Shown here: one piece after another, positions 8,447-17,471 of the stretch
How the letters are laid out: every line of letters begins with the position of its first letter
Numbering within the stretch: position 1 is the stretch's first letter
NCBI GenBank assembly: GCA_021604105.1
Contig: BQIW01000054.1
Span: 1-32,238 of the forward strand
Direction: 5' to 3'
Length of the DNA stretch: 32,238 bases
Source: Nitrospirales bacterium
Lineage (GTDB): Bacteria; Nitrospirota; Nitrospiria; Nitrospirales; UBA8639
Program-made: the position numbers and the translations under genes
The notes under the pieces: model-generated
The model's input: only the letters and a program-made list of their open reading frames with translations
Told to the model about the DNA's origin: nothing
Databases searched by the model: none

Positions 8447-10198
8447 ATGCATGTTTTTCTCGAATCCCTGATTAACCGATTTCCTCAGGCTGTGCTGACG
8501 GCACAGCAGGATCCGGTGCGTCTGGACTTGTGGGCACAGGTACGGGCCGATCATTGGCTGGAAATTGCGCAATTTCTCCATGAGGACCCCGTGATGGCGT
8601 TGGATCATATTACCGATATCTGTTCGGCGGATTATCCTGATGCCCTCGAACGATTTGAAGTCATTTATCACTTTCTCTCCCTTCCGCATCGAACACGCAT
8701 CCGAATTAAAGCGCGGGTGACAGAGGATCATCCGGAGATTGCCTCAATCAGTGGGATCTGGAAAGGGGCGAATTTTCTAGAACGTGAAGTGTACGACTTG
8801 ATGGGCATCCGCTTTAGCGGGCATCCCGACCTTCGTCGAATTTTGATGCCTGATGATTATGATGAAGGGTATCCGCTACGAAAAGATTTTCCGGCCGAAG
8901 GCAAAGGGTGGCGGAGTCGCTTTGAATTTCTTCCCAGGTTGGATGAACCGATCGGCAAATGGTCGGAATCCGAGGTGTCCGATGATCAGCGGCATCAATT
9001 CATGGCGGATGATCATCCAGGTGACACCAAACGTACAACCGAAATGCTGCTCAATATGGGTCCCCAGCATCCCAGTACGCATGGCGTGCTTCGAGTCGTG
9101 TTGGAATTGGATGGTGAGCGGGTCAGCAAGGCCACGCCCGATCTTGGCTACTTGCACCGGGGAGTGGAAAAACTGGCTGAAGGTCTGACGTATATGCAAA
9201 TGGTCCCGCATACCGATCGCTTGGACTATGTCTGTGCCATGACCAATAACTATGCCTATGTGCGGGCTGTGGAAAAACTGATAGATATGACCGTTCCGGA
9301 ACGGGCGGAATATGTGCGGACTATCGTTGCCGAAATGCAACGTATCATTGGCCATTTATTCTGGCTGGGGACACAAGCCCTGGATATCGGGGCGATGACC
9401 GTGTTTTTCTGGACCTTCCGTGAACGTGAAATCTTGTTAGATATGTTTGAGAAATTGTGTGGTGCTCGTCTGACATTGAATTATTATCGGATCGGAGGCG
9501 TGGATGCGGATCTCACGCCGGAAATTATTACGACTCTCCGGGGTTTTTTGAAAACATTTCCTGAACACATTCGGGAATACGACACGCTCCTGCAAAAAAA
9601 TAGAATTTGGGTTGCCCGTACAAAAGGCGTGGCCCTTCTTTCTGCGGAGGATGCCATTAATTTCGGATGCACAGGGCCGGTATTGCGGGGGTCTGGAGTG
9701 TCCTATGATATTCGAAAGTTGGAGCCGTATGGCGTGTATGATCGTGTGAATTGGGAAGTGCCCCTTGGAAAAGACGGGGATACCTATGACCGGTACTGGA
9801 TCCGAATGGAAGAAATGTGGCAGAGCGCTCGTATCATTGAACAATGCCTCAATCAAATGCCTGAGGGACCGGTCATGGCCGTCGATGCTCAAGCCATTCC
9901 TCCTCCAAAACCGGAAGTGATGAGGGATATGCAAAGTCTCATTCATCATTTCATTATCTTTACCCAAGGGTTTAAGCCCCCGAAGGGCGAAACGTATTGT
10001 GCGACGGAGGTTCCTAAAGGTGAATTGGGATTTTTTATCATTAGTGACGGGAGTTCGCGTCCCTATCGGTTGAAAATCCGATCTCCTTCCTTTATTCATA
10101 TGGGCGCTTTTGATCATATGGCGCGTGGATATTTGATTTCGGATATCGTCACGATTTTCGGAACGTACGATATTGTGATGGGGGAGTGTGATCGATAA
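8447..10198 (+). CDS. nuoCD: Fused NADH-quinone oxidoreductase subunits C and D
   Basis: This 583-residue fusion has NuoC in residues 1 to about 190. The 30-kDa signature is EREVYDLMGIRF-SGHP-DLRRILMP. NuoD runs from about residue 200 (MLLNMGPQHPSTHGVLR) to the end (DIVMGECDR). The quinone-site histidine region THGVLR and RLDYV are present. R238 in LHRGVEKL corresponds to the arginine methylated in mitochondrial NDUFS2. The fusion is known in E. coli and several other lineages. Together with NuoB and NuoI it forms the connecting Q module. The linker (about 180-199) is short and charged. The start ATG at 8447 lacks a good Shine-Dalgarno sequence. An 86-base spacer with a small inverted repeat separates it from nuoE. 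Confidence 0.97.
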   Translation: MHVFLESLINRFPQAVLTAQQDPVRLDLWAQVRADHWLEIAQFLHEDPVMALDHITDICSADYPDALERFEVIYHFLSLPHRTRIRIKARVTEDHPEIASISGIWKGANFLEREVYDLMGIRFSGHPDLRRILMPDDYDEGYPLRKDFPAEGKGWRSRFEFLPRLDEPIGKWSESEVSDDQRHQFMADDHPGDTKRTTEMLLNMGPQHPSTHGVLRVVLELDGERVSKATPDLGYLHRGVEKLAEGLTYMQMVPHTDRLDYVCAMTNNYAYVRAVEKLIDMTVPERAEYVRTIVAEMQRIIGHLFWLGTQALDIGAMTVFFWTFREREILLDMFEKLCGARLTLNYYRIGGVDADLTPEIITTLRGFLKTFPEHIREYDTLLQKNRIWVARTKGVALLSAEDAINFGCTGPVLRGSGVSYDIRKLEPYGVYDRVNWEVPLGKDGDTYDRYWIRMEEMWQSARIIEQCLNQMPEGPVMAVDAQAIPPPKPEVMRDMQSLIHHFIIFTQGFKPPKGETYCATEVPKGELGFFIISDGSSRPYRLKIRSPSFIHMGAFDHMARGYLISDIVTIFGTYDIVMGECDR

Positions 10199-10208
10199 CA
10201 TGGAGAAC

Positions 10209-10239
10209 GGTGTCAGGGAGTTTCGGGTTTACGGACACC
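10209..10239 (+). other. Inverted repeat between nuoCD and nuoE
   Basis: GGTGTC (10209-10214) and GACACC (10234-10239) are exact complements separated by 19 bases, starting 11 bases after the nuoCD stop. This may be an intercistronic RNA stem; evidence is limited to the pairing. Confidence 0.25.
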
Positions 10240-10284
10240 ATGGCCCTTGGGCGATGACTGTTCGCCTCAAATCACGAGTCTTCT

Positions 10285-10809
10285 ATGCTCATTGACCGAT
10301 TCAAAAACGAGGTTGAAGACATTCTCTCCCGCTATCCCGTCAAGCGGTCGGCATTGCTGCCGTTATTGAATTTGGCGCAGCGGGAAGAAGGGTTTGTGAG
10401 TGAATCGGCCATGAAGGAAATTGCCAAAGTTTTGGGTTTGACTCCGGCACAGGTGTTTGAGACCGTCACCTTTTATACCATGTTCAATCTCAAGCCGATC
10501 GGGAAATTTCACCTTCAAGTCTGCAAATCGCTTATGTGCGCGTTGGTCGGATCTGATGAGGTGGTGGTATGGATTCAGAAAAAACTCGGCATTGCACAAG
10601 GTCAGACAACAGCAGATAACCTTTTTACCCTCAGCGTGGTGGAGTGTCTTGGGTCCTGTGGTACAGGTCCCATGATGCAAGTGAATGATGATTATTACGA
10701 GCAATTATCCGAAGAAAAGGTCGGACGTGTTCTGGACGATTTGAAACGAGACGGAACCTGTTCGCTTAAAACAGGACCCTTCATGTATCCTCAGCCCCTG
10801 GCTAAATGA
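10285..10809 (+). CDS. nuoE: NADH-quinone oxidoreductase subunit E ([2Fe-2S] N1a)
   Basis: This 174-residue thioredoxin-like ferredoxin subunit has four cluster ligands in the expected C-x4-C and C-x3-C pairs: C80 and C85 (VCKSLMCALVG) and C121 and C125 (VECLGSCGTGP). The N-terminal helical bundle includes the family motif VFETVTFYTMF. NuoE, with NuoF and NuoG, makes the NADH-oxidising module, so this complex I should use NADH and is not the ferredoxin-only, EFG-less type. The ATG at 10285 follows CACGAGTCTTCT, a weak ribosome-binding site. Spacing to nuoF is 80 bases. Confidence 0.97.
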   Translation: MLIDRFKNEVEDILSRYPVKRSALLPLLNLAQREEGFVSESAMKEIAKVLGLTPAQVFETVTFYTMFNLKPIGKFHLQVCKSLMCALVGSDEVVVWIQKKLGIAQGQTTADNLFTLSVVECLGSCGTGPMMQVNDDYYEQLSEEKVGRVLDDLKRDGTCSLKTGPFMYPQPLAK

Positions 10810-10889
10810 CAGAAGTCTTTGGAGGGAATAGGCGTGGATAAGCAATTCATGGGTTATCAATAACTGCCCGTTCACGAATCAGTGGGTAT

Positions 10890-12197
10890 ATGGCCACATA
10901 CGAAAAAATCTTATTAAAGAATATGGAGCAACCCGGGTACACCGGTTCGTTGGCCGACTATGAGGGGACCGGTGGGTATCGAGCTCTTCGGACGGTTCTC
11001 AGGGATATGCAACCCGATCAGGTCATTGAGGTGGTGAAAAAGTCAGGCCTCCGCGGTCGTGGGGGAGCCGGGTTTCCCACCGGCGTGAAGTGGGGATTCA
11101 TTCCGAAGAATCATCCTGGTCCGAAATATCTGTGCTGTAACGCGGATGAAAGCGAGCCGGGAACATTTAAAGACCGGCAACTTATGGAACGTGATCCCCA
11201 TCAAATGCTGGAAGGGATGGCCATTACCTGTTTTGCTATCGGCGCACAAACGGCCTACATCTACATTCGGGGAGAATTTCGTCTCGGCGCGAAGATTTTG
11301 GAGCAGGCTCTTCAGGAGGCCTATGCGGCCGGGTATCTGGGCAACAACATTCTCGGGAGCGGGTTGACGATCAATATCTATGTCCACCTTGGTGCCGGAG
11401 CCTACATTTGTGGGGAAGAGACGGCACTTCTCGAATCATTAGAAGGCAAACGGGGCATGCCTCGCTTTAAACCGCCGTTTCCTGCGACGCATGGATTGTA
11501 TCAAAACCCCACTGTGGTGAATAACGTCGAGACAATGGCGAATATTCCTCATATTATCAATCGAGGGGGAGAGTGGTATGCATCGATTGGCTCGCCACCT
11601 AAAAGCTGCGGAACGCGGGTATTTTGTTTAAGCGGACATGTGAAGCGGCCTGGAAATTATGAGACCCCTATGGGCATCACCTTTCGTGAGTTGATTTATG
11701 ATTTGGGCGGGGGTATGCGATCGGATAAGCCCCTCAAGGCCTTTATCCCTGGGGGAGCGTCGGCTCCATTTCTGACGCCTGACCATTTAGATGTGAAAAT
11801 GGATTTTGAGTCAGTGGCTTTGGCGGGGTCTATGCTGGGATCCGGTGGCGTTACGGTGATGGAAGAGGGCACGAATATGGTTTGGGCCGCTCTGCGATTG
11901 ATGGAGTTTTTCTATCATGAATCCTGTGGGAAATGTACACCCTGCCGGGAAGGCACTTCCTGGCTGGTTCAGACTCTTCAGCGAATCTGGAACAAACGAG
12001 GGCGACCTGAAGATGTTGGGGTTCTTGATGAACTCTGCGGAAATATCCCCGGTCGGACGGTCTGTGCGTTTGGTGATGCGGCAGTGTCTCCGATAGTGAG
12101 CACCCTTCTCCACTGGCGGGGGGAGTATGAAGCCCTTATTCGTGAGGCTCAAGAAACGATGCCTCGTAACAAGGAAATTCCGGTTTTCACCCCTTGA
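10890..12197 (+). CDS. nuoF: NADH-quinone oxidoreductase subunit F (FMN, NADH site)
   Basis: This 435-residue flavoprotein oxidises NADH at FMN and passes electrons to cluster N3. The FMN/NADH loop GLRGRGGAGFPTGVKW lies at about residues 53-68, and YLCCNADESEPGTFKDR and GAGAYICGEETAL follow. The N3 [4Fe-4S] ligands are C346, C349 and C352 (SCGKCTPCREG) plus C392 (TVCAFGDAA). Length and motifs are canonical. The TGA stop overlaps a possible TTG start of nuoG (TTGA), which suggests translational coupling if that start is used. Confidence 0.98.
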   Translation: MATYEKILLKNMEQPGYTGSLADYEGTGGYRALRTVLRDMQPDQVIEVVKKSGLRGRGGAGFPTGVKWGFIPKNHPGPKYLCCNADESEPGTFKDRQLMERDPHQMLEGMAITCFAIGAQTAYIYIRGEFRLGAKILEQALQEAYAAGYLGNNILGSGLTINIYVHLGAGAYICGEETALLESLEGKRGMPRFKPPFPATHGLYQNPTVVNNVETMANIPHIINRGGEWYASIGSPPKSCGTRVFCLSGHVKRPGNYETPMGITFRELIYDLGGGMRSDKPLKAFIPGGASAPFLTPDHLDVKMDFESVALAGSMLGSGGVTVMEEGTNMVWAALRLMEFFYHESCGKCTPCREGTSWLVQTLQRIWNKRGRPEDVGVLDELCGNIPGRTVCAFGDAAVSPIVSTLLHWRGEYEALIREAQETMPRNKEIPVFTP

Positions 12198-14899
12198 GTG
12201 TAATCGAAATGGCCATAACTCCAACCACGACTACGGACATGATTACGCTGACGATCGATGGAAAATCGGCGACGGTTGCCAAAGGGACGCTGGTCATTGA
12301 GGCGGCGCGTCAGGTCGGCGTCATGGTGCCGCACTTTTGCTATCACCCGAAACTGACGCCTGACGCCAATTGCCGGATGTGTTTAGTGGAAATTGAAAAA
12401 ATGCCCCGGTTGCAAACCTCCTGTAGTACGCAAGTGGCGGAAGGTATGGTCGTGAAATCGGCTTCTTCCTCGGTGGTGCAGGACGCCCGCAAATCGGTGT
12501 TGGATTTTATTTTGGCTAATCACCCGTTGGATTGTCCCGTCTGCGATCAAGGTGGGCGGTGTGACCTTCAGGACTTTTCCCATGAATATACCGCGACGAC
12601 CAGCGGATTTAAGGAACTCAAACGGGTCTTTCCGAAGGAGTATTTCAGCCCGCTGATTGAAACGCAGATGAACCGGTGTGTCCAATGTTTGCGATGCGTA
12701 CGCTATTGTGACCAGGTCATGGATGTGAAAGCCCTGGCGCCTATGGGACGCGGCACCATGACGGAAATTAAAGCCTTCGGGGCCCATGAACTGGATTGTG
12801 AGTTTTGTGGTGGATGTATCCAGATTTGTCCGGTGGGAGCCATTACCAGTCGAGTCTCTATGTATGAATTTCGTCCATGGATGCTCAAGCGGACGGAGTC
12901 CGTTTGTGGCTATTGTGGGGATGGGTGTCAAATTACCTTTCAAACGAAGAATAATGATTTAATCGAAGTGAATTCCACTCACGGGGCCGGCCGCAATAAT
13001 GGTGATCTCTGTGCCCGAGGCTACTTTGGCTACCATGTCAGTGTTCATCCCGATCGGCTGACGTCGCCCCTTATCCGTCGAGGGGAAGCCTTTCAACCTG
13101 TGCAATGGGAAGAGGCTTTGGAGTTGGTAGGGCAACGTTTATTGGAAATAAAAACCAAGTACGGTCCCGATGCGATTGGCGGGTTAATTACGGGAAGATG
13201 TACGAATGAAGATATCTATATTTTTCAGAAATTCATGCGTGGCGTGGTAGGGACCAATCGGATTGATAGCAGTGTGCGATATGGCCACCTGAATGCGATG
13301 CATGCCATGCAACGAGTGCAAGGCACTCATCGTTGGGCGGTGAACTTTGACGATATTCTTTCCGCAGATACTCTCTTGCTTATCGGAACCAATATTACGG
13401 AAACCAATCCGATTACAGGGCTGAAGGTCAAAGAAGCGGTGAAGCGGCGAGGGGCGAAGCTCATCACCATTGAAGCGTTAGAGCCTGCAATCGGGAGCAT
13501 CAGCAATATTGTGAATCTGGCCCACCATCATCTGGGCGTTAAGCCGACCGCCTATGCGGGGGCGGTTTTGGGCATGCTGAAAGCTGTGGTTGATCAGCAA
13601 ATGGTGGATCCGGATATTCAAATAACCGCCCAGTCTTATGCTCACGACATAACCGCCGTTTTGACATCCCTGTCCTGGGATGCGATTCAAGCGCAAACCG
13701 GACTGGCTTCGGATGTGTTTATTCAGGCCGCCCAGGTGTTTGCCAAAGGACAGAAGGTCGTTATTCTTGTCGGACCGGGAGTCCTGCGATCGGTGGGTGG
13801 ATTCGGAATGACCATGAATTTGTTGGATCTGTTATTGGTCACGGGGAAACTTACCAAGCCCGGCTGTGGCCTTGCTCCCTTGGCGGAAGAAAATAATGAT
13901 CAAGGAGCTTTTGAGATGGGGGGAACCGGGTCGATATTGCCTGGTGGACAATCCCTGGGTGACCCGGACGTGCGGAAACGCCTGGCGCAAGCGTGGGGTC
14001 GGCCAATTCCCGATACACCAGGCTCTTCACTCCCCCAGATGATTGAAGATGCACAACACGGCAAACTCAAAGCCTTGTTTGTGGTTGGTGAAAATCCCCT
14101 GGCCTCCCTGCCGCCGTCATCGGGTATTCATTCGGCATTGGAGAAGCTTGAGTTTCTGGTGTGTCAGGAATTGTTTCTCACCGAAACGGCCCAGCAAGCT
14201 CATGTCATTCTGCCAGCCTGTTCCTATGCTGAAAAGGACGGAACGTTTACCAACACGGAAGGGCATATTCAGTCGGTACGAAAAGCCATTGATCTGGTTG
14301 GGGAAAGCCGACCGGACTGGGAAGTGTTTTCCGCACTGTCGGTCATGATGAATGATCCGATGGAATATGGAGACGTCAAGGACATTGGCAAAGAGATCCA
14401 TAATCTTCTCCCCGGTACCCGTACCTTGGGTCCTGCCCCCTTTCCCACACAACCGGATTCGACGGTCATCGCCCGATACCTTAAGACTGATTATCAGCGG
14501 GATATCGCTACACGGTATCAATTGCCGGTAGAGGATGCCGTTGCTGGTGCGGAAGACATGATCATGCAGGTCTCACAATCCCTGTTTCATTCCGGGAAAT
14601 TTTCCCGAAAAGCCAAAGGCTTACTGCAAGTCGAACCAGCCGGCAAAATCCATTTGCATCCGGAAGACGCCGCTCGACGTGGCATTGGTGAAGGGGACAT
14701 CGTGAAGGTGAGTAATCGTTTGGGTGAGGTGATCATCCCGGTCGGGCTTCGTGAGCGCATCCCGCGAGGGGTCGTGATGTTTCCCGAGCATTTTGATGAA
14801 GAGGTGCGCCGTCTCTTGCCGTATCGTGTTGATTCGGAAACGCAGGTGCCCTATTGCAAGGTGGGTCGGGTTCGGGTTGAAAAGATGGTGGGAACATGA
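12194..14899 (+). CDS. nuoG: NADH-quinone oxidoreductase subunit G, formate-dehydrogenase-like
   Basis: This is 901 residues from a TTG at 12194; ATG starts at 12209 or 12239 (MITLTIDGK) are equally possible and none has a clear ribosome-binding site. Cluster ligands (numbered from the TTG): N1b C49, C60, C63, C77; N5 H110, C114, C117, C123; N4-type motif C162, C165, C168; N7 C238, C241, C245, C273. Unusually there is a second full ferredoxin motif, C202-x2-C205-x2-C208-x3-C212-P, paired with C172, as in NAD-dependent formate dehydrogenases and iron-only hydrogenases; the E. coli and Thermus NuoG lack it. A molybdopterin-oxidoreductase fold follows, including a C-terminal dinucleotide-binding-like domain. 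The usual Cys/Sec metal-ligand position reads Gly (SSVRYGHLNA), so formate oxidation is not expected. Electron transfer within the NADH module is the likely role. Confidence 0.95.
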   Translation: MSVIEMAITPTTTTDMITLTIDGKSATVAKGTLVIEAARQVGVMVPHFCYHPKLTPDANCRMCLVEIEKMPRLQTSCSTQVAEGMVVKSASSSVVQDARKSVLDFILANHPLDCPVCDQGGRCDLQDFSHEYTATTSGFKELKRVFPKEYFSPLIETQMNRCVQCLRCVRYCDQVMDVKALAPMGRGTMTEIKAFGAHELDCEFCGGCIQICPVGAITSRVSMYEFRPWMLKRTESVCGYCGDGCQITFQTKNNDLIEVNSTHGAGRNNGDLCARGYFGYHVSVHPDRLTSPLIRRGEAFQPVQWEEALELVGQRLLEIKTKYGPDAIGGLITGRCTNEDIYIFQKFMRGVVGTNRIDSSVRYGHLNAMHAMQRVQGTHRWAVNFDDILSADTLLLIGTNITETNPITGLKVKEAVKRRGAKLITIEALEPAIGSISNIVNLAHHHLGVKPTAYAGAVLGMLKAVVDQQMVDPDIQITAQSYAHDITAVLTSLSWDAIQAQTGLASDVFIQAAQVFAKGQKVVILVGPGVLRSVGGFGMTMNLLDLLLVTGKLTKPGCGLAPLAEENNDQGAFEMGGTGSILPGGQSLGDPDVRKRLAQAWGRPIPDTPGSSLPQMIEDAQHGKLKALFVVGENPLASLPPSSGIHSALEKLEFLVCQELFLTETAQQAHVILPACSYAEKDGTFTNTEGHIQSVRKAIDLVGESRPDWEVFSALSVMMNDPMEYGDVKDIGKEIHNLLPGTRTLGPAPFPTQPDSTVIARYLKTDYQRDIATRYQLPVEDAVAGAEDMIMQVSQSLFHSGKFSRKAKGLLQVEPAGKIHLHPEDAARRGIGEGDIVKVSNRLGEVIIPVGLRERIPRGVVMFPEHFDEEVRRLLPYRVDSETQVPYCKVGRVRVEKMVGT

Positions 14900-14950
14900 G
14901 GCGGTTCTCAGCATGTGGGTCGGTATATAGAGGAGAGGAGTGAATCCGGC

Positions 14951-16012
14951 ATGGATATGGGAATTCGATTAGCCTTAACGTTAACCCAAATTGGTGTGGT
15001 GATGGTGGCAGTGCTTCTGACCGTCGCAGTACTCACTCTCCTGGAGCGAAAGGTATTGGGTTGGATGCAGGATCGGATGGGACCAATGGAAGTCGGGCCT
15101 TATGGCATTCTGCAACCGGTCGCGGACGGGTTAAAGCTCTTTTTTAAAGAAGATATCATTCCGGCCGGAGCGAATAAGTTCATGTTTAGCATGGCGCCGG
15201 TGTTGTCATTAGTTCCTGCCCTCATCGGATTCGCGGTGATTCCGTTTGGCCCGGATTGGACGGTGGATGTTGGCGGCGTCAACTTTAAACCCTTTGTGAT
15301 TACCGACATCAATATCGGCGTTCTCTATATCCTGGCGTTTGCTTCAATCGGTGCATACGGCATTATCTTGGGCGGGTGGTCATCAAACAGTAAGTATTCC
15401 CTTCTGGGAGGCCTGCGGTCTGCGGCCCAGTTGATTAGTTACGAATTGAATGTGGGGCTTTCAATTGTCGGCGTGTTGCTCCTTTCAAGCTCTCTGAGTC
15501 TCGTGACGATTACCAATGCACAAGCAGGAGGATTTTGGAACTGGTACTTTTTCGGGGGAGGGGGGTTCCCTCAAGCCGTGGCGTTCATCGTGTTTATTAT
15601 TTCTGCGGTCGCGGAAACAAATCGAACTCCGTTTGATTTGCCCGAAGCGGAAAGTGAATTGGTCGCCGGGTTCTTTACGGAATATAGCGGCATGCGATTC
15701 GCCTTCTTTTTTCTGGCCGAATACGGCAATATGATTTTGGTGTCTTGCATGGCGACTGTCTTGTTTTTCGGCGGATGGTACGCTCCCTTTGAGTTTTTAC
15801 AAGGTCCGGAATCCATCCATTGGTTGACGGGTATATTTTGGTTTGTATTGAAAGTTTCGAGTTTCTTGTTTTTATTCTTTTGGTTACGTGCCACGTTACC
15901 GCGATTACGATATGACCAGCTCATGCGGTTCGGGTGGAAGGTCCTCCTTCCCATTGCGTTGGCTAATATTGTGTTGACGTCGATCGTTGCATTTCTCTTC
16001 CCTGGGAACTAA
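14951..16012 (+). CDS. nuoH: NADH-quinone oxidoreductase subunit H
   Basis: This 353-residue membrane protein has eight or nine helices and forms the quinone-entry channel and link to the proton-pumping arm. The invariant segment [14 protein letters not shown] and [21 protein letters not shown] are present, as are [30 protein letters not shown] and TEYSGMRF. I chose the ATG at 14951 because AGGAGAGGAG (14931-14940) lies ten bases upstream; a GTG at 14915 in frame would add 12 residues that do not look like NuoH. It starts 51 bases after nuoG. Confidence 0.96.
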   Translation: MDMGIRLALTLTQIGVVMVAVLLTVAVLTLLERKVLGWMQDRMGPMEVGPYGILQPVADGLKLFFKEDIIPAGANKFMFSMAPVLSLVPALIGFAVIPFGPDWTVDVGGVNFKPFVITDINIGVLYILAFASIGAYGIILGGWSSNSKYSLLGGLRSAAQLISYELNVGLSIVGVLLLSSSLSLVTITNAQAGGFWNWYFFGGGGFPQAVAFIVFIISAVAETNRTPFDLPEAESELVAGFFTEYSGMRFAFFFLAEYGNMILVSCMATVLFFGGWYAPFEFLQGPESIHWLTGIFWFVLKVSSFLFLFFWLRATLPRLRYDQLMRFGWKVLLPIALANIVLTSIVAFLFPGN

Positions 16013-16026
16013 GAAGGTTGAATGGT

Positions 16027-16566
16027 ATGAAAATCAAGGAGTGGGTCAAAACGCTTCTATTTTATGAGATTGCGTTAGGGATGAAGGCCACCTTATCCCA
16101 TTTCCTTCGTTATAAGCCAATTACCGTACAATACCCGCATGAGAAGAAACAGTTGCCGTCCAATTATCGCGGCATGCTGGCCTTACTGCGCTATGATGAT
16201 GGAACGGAAAAGTGTGTGGGATGTGATTTATGTGAGGCGGCTTGCCCCTCACGAGTCATCCGCGTGGTGAGTGCCGAGGTGCCGGGGGAACCTACGAAGC
16301 GGTATTCCAAGGAATATTATATGGACATGACCCGCTGCTTGTTTTGCGGATTGTGCGTGAAGGCATGTCCGGTTGATGCGTTGGGCATGACTCAGGAGTA
16401 TGAATGGGCGGTGTATGATAAGCGGCAGCTTCAATTAAATAAGGAACAGCTTCTGGCTATTGGTGATCGCAACTTTCCAGTTCGGGAAAAGCGACTCGAA
16501 TTTCAACACCCCAATGTGGCCTATTTTAACGTAGGGTTTAAAGAGATTCCTCAAAAAGAACTGTAG
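16027..16566 (+). CDS. nuoI: NADH-quinone oxidoreductase subunit I (clusters N6a, N6b)
   Basis: This 179-residue 8Fe ferredoxin-type subunit bridges NuoG and NuoB. Two CxxCxxCxxxCP motifs are seen: C63, C66, C69, C73 (CVGCDLCEAACP) and C104, C107, C110, C114 (CLFCGLCVKACP). The N-terminal amphipathic helix (KEWVKTLLFYEIALGMKATL) sits on the membrane arm. The ATG at 16027 is favoured over a TTG at 16018 because AAGAAGG (16011-16017) is nine bases upstream. It follows nuoH by 14 bases. Confidence 0.97.
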   Translation: MKIKEWVKTLLFYEIALGMKATLSHFLRYKPITVQYPHEKKQLPSNYRGMLALLRYDDGTEKCVGCDLCEAACPSRVIRVVSAEVPGEPTKRYSKEYYMDMTRCLFCGLCVKACPVDALGMTQEYEWAVYDKRQLQLNKEQLLAIGDRNFPVREKRLEFQHPNVAYFNVGFKEIPQKEL

Positions 16567-16640
16567 CCGTATTGTCTGGCGATGCACTCGGTCCATATGC
16601 CGGCCAAGGAATATCGCCAAAATTATTGAACGAACCGGTG

Positions 16641-17162
16641 ATGGAAACGATTGTTTTTTTCTATTTTGCCAGTGTGATTGTGGTCACGGCCGCTCTCGTC
16701 GTGGGCCTGAGAAGCCCGGTATTTAGTGCCCTAGCCCTCCTGGTCATGTTCTTCCACGTTGCGGGGCTCTTTGTCACGTTGCATGCGGAATTCCTGGCGG
16801 TGATTCAAATCCTGGTGTATGCGGGTGCCATTCTGGTGCTTTATCTTTTTGTGGTGATGTTACTCAATTTGAAGGGTGAGGTCCGTTTTCATCACCAATT
16901 GACCGTAGGCCTCTTTCTGGGATGTATGGTCTTTGCAGAGGCGGTTCTGTTGGTGGTGAAAGGTGACACGTCGTCCTTGGGGCAAAATTTTTCCCCTTCC
17001 AGGGAGCCCGCTCAGCTGATGCAGGGCAATACGGAATCGATCGGGGAGCTTCTGTATTCCACGTATCTGTTCCCATTTGAAATTGCGTCTCTCATTCTCT
17101 TAGTGGCGATGGTGGGTGCGGTCATCCTCACGAAAAAAGGGATACTGGAGGCCAAAAGTTAA
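16641..17162 (+). CDS. nuoJ: NADH-quinone oxidoreductase subunit J
   Basis: This 173-residue protein has five hydrophobic helices. The family segment [21 protein letters not shown] contains the pi-bulge helix (YAGAI) involved in coupling. It starts METIVFFYF, as NuoJ proteins do, so the ATG at 16641 is preferred over a TTG at 16572 that would add 23 atypical residues; no clear ribosome-binding site decides this. The stop codon overlaps the nuoK start (TAATG), which suggests translational coupling. The periplasmic loop after helix 4 (about residues 108-137) is longer and more polar than in short NuoJ forms. Confidence 0.95.
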   Translation: METIVFFYFASVIVVTAALVVGLRSPVFSALALLVMFFHVAGLFVTLHAEFLAVIQILVYAGAILVLYLFVVMLLNLKGEVRFHHQLTVGLFLGCMVFAEAVLLVVKGDTSSLGQNFSPSREPAQLMQGNTESIGELLYSTYLFPFEIASLILLVAMVGAVILTKKGILEAKS

Positions 17163-17467
17163 TGGACGTTCCGGTGAGCTATTATCTGATACTGAGCGGT
17201 ATCGTATTCTCAATCGGGTTGGTGGGAGTGCTCATTCGACGCAATATCATCATCATTCTGTTATCAATTGAATTGATGTTGAATGCCACAAATATTAATT
17301 TTGTGGCCTTCTCTTCCTATTTGGGTAATCTTTCCGGGCAGGTGTTCGTGTTTTTTGCGCTTACCGTGGCTGCGGCGGAGGTTGCGGTGGGGCTGGCGAT
17401 TATCATCGCACTCTATCGGCATTCGGCCAGTACCAACATTGACGACTTCCGGTTGCTGAAATGGTAA
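17162..17467 (+). CDS. nuoK: NADH-quinone oxidoreductase subunit K
   Basis: This 101-residue protein with three helices is a MrpC-like proton-channel subunit. The two membrane glutamates essential for pumping are present: E37 in [12 protein letters not shown] and E73 in [12 protein letters not shown]. The ATG shares one base with the nuoJ stop, and nuoL begins four bases after its own stop. It is ordinary in length and sequence. Confidence 0.97.
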   Translation: MDVPVSYYLILSGIVFSIGLVGVLIRRNIIIILLSIELMLNATNINFVAFSSYLGNLSGQVFVFFALTVAAAEVAVGLAIIIALYRHSASTNIDDFRLLKW

Positions 17468-17471
17468 GGCG

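Noticed and set aside
12194-14899. Idea that the G gene is an active formate dehydrogenase alpha subunit
   Set aside because: The metal-ligand Cys/Sec position reads Gly and the gene is embedded between nuoF and nuoH.
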